Assembly: GCA_902801805.1 (NCBI GenBank)
Contig: CADCJP010000038.1
Coordinates: forward strand, 1-9,151
Length of the DNA: 9,151 bases
Source: an uncultured Erysipelotrichaceae bacterium
Lineage (GTDB): Bacteria > Bacillota_I > Bacilli_A > RFN20 > CAG-826
Reading direction: 5' to 3'
Both the position numbers and the translations under genes were made by a program. The first letter of the stretch is position 1. Each line of letters opens with the position of its first letter. A model generated the notes under the pieces. That model saw only the letters and a list, made by a program, of their open reading frames with translations, made no database searches and was not told where the DNA came from. Below, piece by piece: positions 7,199-9,151 of the stretch.

Positions 7199-7224
7199 AT
7201 ATTACATATTGTAATTTGTAATAT
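7199..7224. repeat. Nested inverted repeat upstream of the pheS -10
   Basis: ATATTAC (7199-7205) and GTAATAT (7218-7224) are perfect inverted 7-bp arms. ATTAC (7201-7205) can also pair with GTAAT (7211-7215), so two forms compete. The repeat covers the -35 zone of the pheS promoter, and on the minus strand it is followed by GGTTTTTT. It may be an operator, or a weak A+T-rich terminator for the hydrolase gene. Confidence 0.4.
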
Positions 7225-7305
7225 TGTTTTGTTTTTTCTCCTAGAAACTTTCTTAGCGCTTTGTTTTTATACGCAAATCGCCATTATGAAAGCCCATTCT
7301 ATGAC

Positions 7306-7902
7306 CTATTCATCAATAAAATGTTGAATTTGAGCAAATAATTTATCGTCTTGTTCTGTTAATCGGTCAATGGAAACATCCTTAAAATAAGCTATTCTTT
7401 CTTCGTCATTACTAATCTTTTTATCGTTTAACTGACGTGTAAAGGCGCCAAAGACTTCGTTCATATAAGAAATCGCAGATTCAGTATAGTTCGGATTGTG
7501 TTTACGGTTATTAAACTTGATAGTTTGGATATGAGGATTATGTGTTTCTTCTGCGACTTTAAGGGAAGTCTCATAAGGCACCATTGGATCATCAGTGGAT
7601 TGGATAAATAGGATACTATCTTCTGTACTACCTAAATACTTAGGTAAATCAATCGTGGATTGGATAAATAGGATACTATCTTCTGTACTACCTAAGTATT
7701 TAGGTAAATCAATCTTATCGTATTCTTTTTCCACTTTTCTTTCGTATTTCAAAATGAAGTGCGTAATGAATTTACTTTTAGAGGCGTTATAGATCATTGG
7801 TCTTATAGTCACAATTGGTGACATAACCACCACCTTGGTGATTTCTTTTCTAAGTGACGCCACCTTTAAAGCGGTGAATCCTCCCAAGGAATGACCCATG
7901 AG
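7306..7902 (-). pseudogene. Alpha/beta hydrolase, N-terminus lost at junction and internally duplicated
   Basis: About 198 C-terminal residues remain. The nucleophile elbow LMGHSLGG (Ser codon at 7888-7890) is at the very edge of the retained part. Downstream are FIQSTDDPMVP, where a catalytic Asp is expected, and NNRKHNPNY, where the catalytic His is expected, so the C-terminal catalytic set is present. The oxyanion strand and everything before the elbow are missing. Upstream of about 7902 the open frame continues to 8310, but only as antisense of the S1-type gene. A 20-residue block (IDLPKYLGSTED...FIQST) is repeated in tandem just before the Asp, duplicating the strand that should carry it; this probably disturbs folding. 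Substrate cannot be told; the family includes small serine esterases and peptidases. Stop is TAG, 154 bases before the pheS ATG, and no strong terminator follows. Confidence 0.75.
7595..7714 (-). repeat. 60-bp in-frame tandem duplication
   Basis: Units 7595-7654 and 7655-7714 are adjacent and differ at only two bases (7636/7696 and 7639/7699). Both changes are synonymous on the minus strand. Each unit contains a hairpin TACCTAA-N4-TTAGGTA (7629-7646 and 7689-7706). The loop is ATAC in one and GTAT in the other, which are reverse complements of each other. Confidence 0.97.
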
Positions 7903-8781
7903 ATGCTGACACTGTTCAACGGCGCACAATATGCGGGAACTGTTCTGACAGGAAGGCTGACGGGCGTTGAGCGTATCCCGCTCGGGATAGTCGCCAATGT
8001 CAGCTACAATAAAAATGACGGAACCCTTAATCACCTCAACGGCGTCACCGTCAAAATCAACGCAGACAAAATGGGCTTGCGGATGGATTTGATCCGCAGA
8101 GGTATTAAAGAGCGTAATGAAAGGATCGGGCTTCATCCGTCTGAAGAAATGTTTGAAACACAGGTGAGAAATTATCAGTTCCGTTTTCTCAGAAAAATGC
8201 TCGGTGCCAAGATTGATTTCGTGACGGAGGACATCGTAGAGGATGCAAATACCGTTGTCGGCAACCGCGAAAGGGCGATGGAGCGTATGCGCGCCAACTT
8301 TACGCCGCAAAGAGGCAGGGAGCGCGCGAGGTATGTAAAGGGAGAAAATATCTTATCCAGGGTGCTTCGTGTGTCGGATAACGCGCTGGTGGTGGAAGCG
8401 TCGGGCTACGAGGTCGCGATGACGGTGCGTCAGGTAACGCCGATGGCAGTTGTTTTGCCGGAGATTTTCAAGCCTGGCGATAATTTTCCCGTTATAGTGA
8501 CCGGCGTAAGCGATACGGGTATCAGTCTCATCGGCGCGCAGGGAGCGAGGATCAATATCTTTCAGAAGGTACATGAATACCGCTACGGTTCGGTCGTGCT
8601 TGCCGAGGTGATCCATATTTACCGCGGAGTGTACCATCTCAGGATGCCCAACGGCTGCCGAGGCGCGATGTTTTTCAATAAGGCGCTTCTCAGAACCAGA
8701 GTCAGAGAAGGTGACATGGTAACTGCGATCGTCATCGGTTTCAGTGAAAACGACGACGCGGTAAAGTGCTCGTTGAGATGA
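7891..8781 (+). CDS. S1/OB-fold protein, likely from an integrative conjugative element (N-terminus lost)
   Basis: The open frame gives 296 residues, but the first 4 or so come from across the junction, and the natural start is probably missing; no well-placed ribosome binding site is seen. The sequence GTVLTGRLTGVE (16-27), then KMLGAKIDFVTEDI (102-115) and VVGNRERAMERM (122-133), then YVKGENILSRVLRV (138-151) with VEASGYEVAM (168-177), then GDNFPVIVTGV (186-196), and a last RYGSVVLAEV...GDMVTAIVIGF unit (221-284) look like repeated S1/OB RNA- or DNA-binding barrels. The overall pattern recalls a family of S1-domain proteins carried by Clostridia conjugative elements; its role is not known to me, and this match is from memory. 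G+C and codon use (GGC, CGC, GCG, CTC) differ clearly from the genes at left. A terminator follows 21 bases after the TGA stop. Confidence 0.6.
   Translation: MTHEMLTLFNGAQYAGTVLTGRLTGVERIPLGIVANVSYNKNDGTLNHLNGVTVKINADKMGLRMDLIRRGIKERNERIGLHPSEEMFETQVRNYQFRFLRKMLGAKIDFVTEDIVEDANTVVGNRERAMERMRANFTPQRGRERARYVKGENILSRVLRVSDNALVVEASGYEVAMTVRQVTPMAVVLPEIFKPGDNFPVIVTGVSDTGISLIGAQGARINIFQKVHEYRYGSVVLAEVIHIYRGVYHLRMPNGCRGAMFFNKALLRTRVREGDMVTAIVIGFSENDDAVKCSLR
7895..7908. other. Composition and orientation junction
   Basis: Left of this point the minus strand encodes the hydrolase elbow LMGHSLGG; right of it the plus strand encodes the S1-type protein. Hydrolase-like residues continue to about 7902 and S1-type residues begin at about 7903. 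By direct count the 60 bases 7741-7800 hold 19 G+C and the 60 bases 8281-8340 hold 36. No terminal inverted repeat, target duplication, tRNA end or recombinase gene is seen. Confidence 0.75.
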
Positions 8782-8802
8782 GAAAACAAGCAATTGTAAA
8801 AT

Positions 8803-8842
8803 GCCGAGTGGTTGTAAAGACCGTTCGGCTTTTTCTTTTTTT
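8803..8842 (+). terminator. Intrinsic terminator after the S1-type gene
   Basis: GCCGA (8803-8807) and TCGGC (8825-8829) pair, with inner GGT (8810-8812) and ACC (8820-8822) extending the stem across a 2x2 GT/GT internal loop, leaving a seven-base loop. A T-rich tract (TTTTTCTTTTTTTC) follows. Confidence 0.85.
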
Positions 8843-8855
8843 CGGAAGAGGTTTA

Positions 8856-8884
8856 TGGACAAACAATTGTTTTTCTGGTATCAT
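8856..8884 (+). promoter_or_regulatory. Promoter of the GNAT gene
   Basis: TGGACA (8856-8861) and TATCAT (8879-8884) are each 5 of 6 to the sigma-A consensus with an exact 17-base spacer, and TG at 8876-8877 adds an extended -10. Transcription would start near 8891, about 31 bases before the ATG. Confidence 0.8.
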
Positions 8885-8921
8885 TAAGGCAGATAAATAG
8901 AAATATGGGGGTTGAAGAAAA

Positions 8922-9151
8922 ATGGTCAGACTGGTTACTGCCATTGAAAAAGACAGAGATTTACTATGGAATATCAATCAGAAATATCTGTATGAGATGA
9001 CTAATTACTATGATGATACTATGGATGAGCACGGGAACTATCATTACGGACACTTTGAGGAGTATTTTTCGGATCCGAAAAGAACAGCATATCTATTGTA
9101 TGATGAAGATACCCTTATAGGTTTTGCTATGATAAATCCTTATTCCTGTAT
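8922..9151 (+). CDS. GNAT-family N-acetyltransferase, N-terminal part
   Basis: The frame is open to the window end and gives 76 residues: MVRLVTAIEKDRDLLWNINQ..., then YLYEMTNYYDD, HGNYHYGHFEEYFSDPKRTAYLLYDEDTLIGFAMINPYS. The layout (N-terminal beta strand, helix carrying the acceptor loop, then the strand pair YLLYDEDTLIGFAMI) matches the beginning of small predicted GNAT acetyltransferases, which transfer acetyl groups from acetyl-CoA to amines. The acetyl-CoA-binding motif A would lie beyond the window, so family is likely but substrate cannot be said. GGGGG (8906-8911 region) before ATG is the ribosome binding site. A terminator and own promoter make it a separate unit from the S1-type gene. 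The DNA is less G+C-rich than that gene. Confidence 0.7.
   Translation, partial: MVRLVTAIEKDRDLLWNINQKYLYEMTNYYDDTMDEHGNYHYGHFEEYFSDPKRTAYLLYDEDTLIGFAMINPYSC

Noticed and set aside
7595..7714. CRISPR-like or VNTR array.
   Set aside because: There are only two adjacent copies without spacers, inside a coding frame.
7306..8310. A 334-residue open frame on the minus strand joining the hydrolase to an extra 136-residue N-terminus.
   Set aside because: The N-terminal part is the antisense of the well-supported S1-type gene and has no hydrolase features; the true hydrolase part ends at about 7902.
8353..8862. Minus-strand open frame opposite the S1-type gene.
   Set aside because: It has biased, unconserved-looking residues, spans the plus-strand terminator and lies opposite a better-supported gene; high G+C makes such shadows common.
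7880..9151. A defence or mobile-element system built around the S1-type gene and the GNAT gene.
   Set aside because: They have separate transcription units, no integrase, relaxase, nuclease or toxin-antitoxin gene is present, and the GNAT gene is cut by the window end; two genes do not support a system.

Overview
The window holds two kinds of DNA that meet at one sharp point near position 7900. Positions 1 to about 7900 are A+T-rich, with every gene on the minus strand, strong AGGAGG-type ribosome binding sites, short gaps and compact intrinsic terminators. This looks like a low-G+C Bacillota chromosome, most likely a reduced-genome Bacilli lineage near the Mollicutes or Erysipelotrichia; that placement is inferred from gene order and composition. 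All tryptophans in the genes read as TGG and RsmH ends on TGA, so the standard code is the simplest reading.

On the minus strand, in transcription order, the first part holds: the 3' two thirds of an alpha/beta hydrolase gene (about 7902 to 7306) carrying an odd 60-bp tandem duplication; a promoter and then the operon pheS, pheT and a DUF177/YceD gene (7151 to 3192), closed by two hairpins of which the second is an intrinsic terminator; a promoter with three MraZ-type boxes and then mraZ, rsmH and a small membrane-protein gene at the ftsL position (3037 to 1446), again closed by two hairpins; then ftsA (1233 to 25) and the start of what is probably ftsZ at the window edge. This is a stripped division and cell-wall cluster: mraZ, rsmH and an ftsL-like gene run straight into ftsA and ftsZ, with no ftsI/pbp, mraY, murD, ftsW, murG or divIB between.

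From about 7900 to the end the sequence is richer in G+C, the genes are on the plus strand, and codon use changes (many GGC, CGC, CTC and GCG codons). This part holds an S1/OB-type protein that resembles cargo of Clostridia conjugative elements and lacks its natural N-terminus, then a good intrinsic terminator, a near-consensus promoter and the start of a GNAT acetyltransferase gene. The junction cuts the hydrolase at its nucleophile elbow and the S1-type gene near its N-terminus, with no IS end, att site or terminal repeat visible. It is either one edge of an inserted element or, at least as likely, a chimeric join in assembly or amplification.

I see no convincing new multi-gene system. The points most worth following are the junction, the hydrolase duplication (whose two copies differ exactly as if a 4-nt hairpin loop had been flipped), the very short FtsL-position protein, and an FtsA that departs from the family at its phosphate-binding loop and C-terminal tail.
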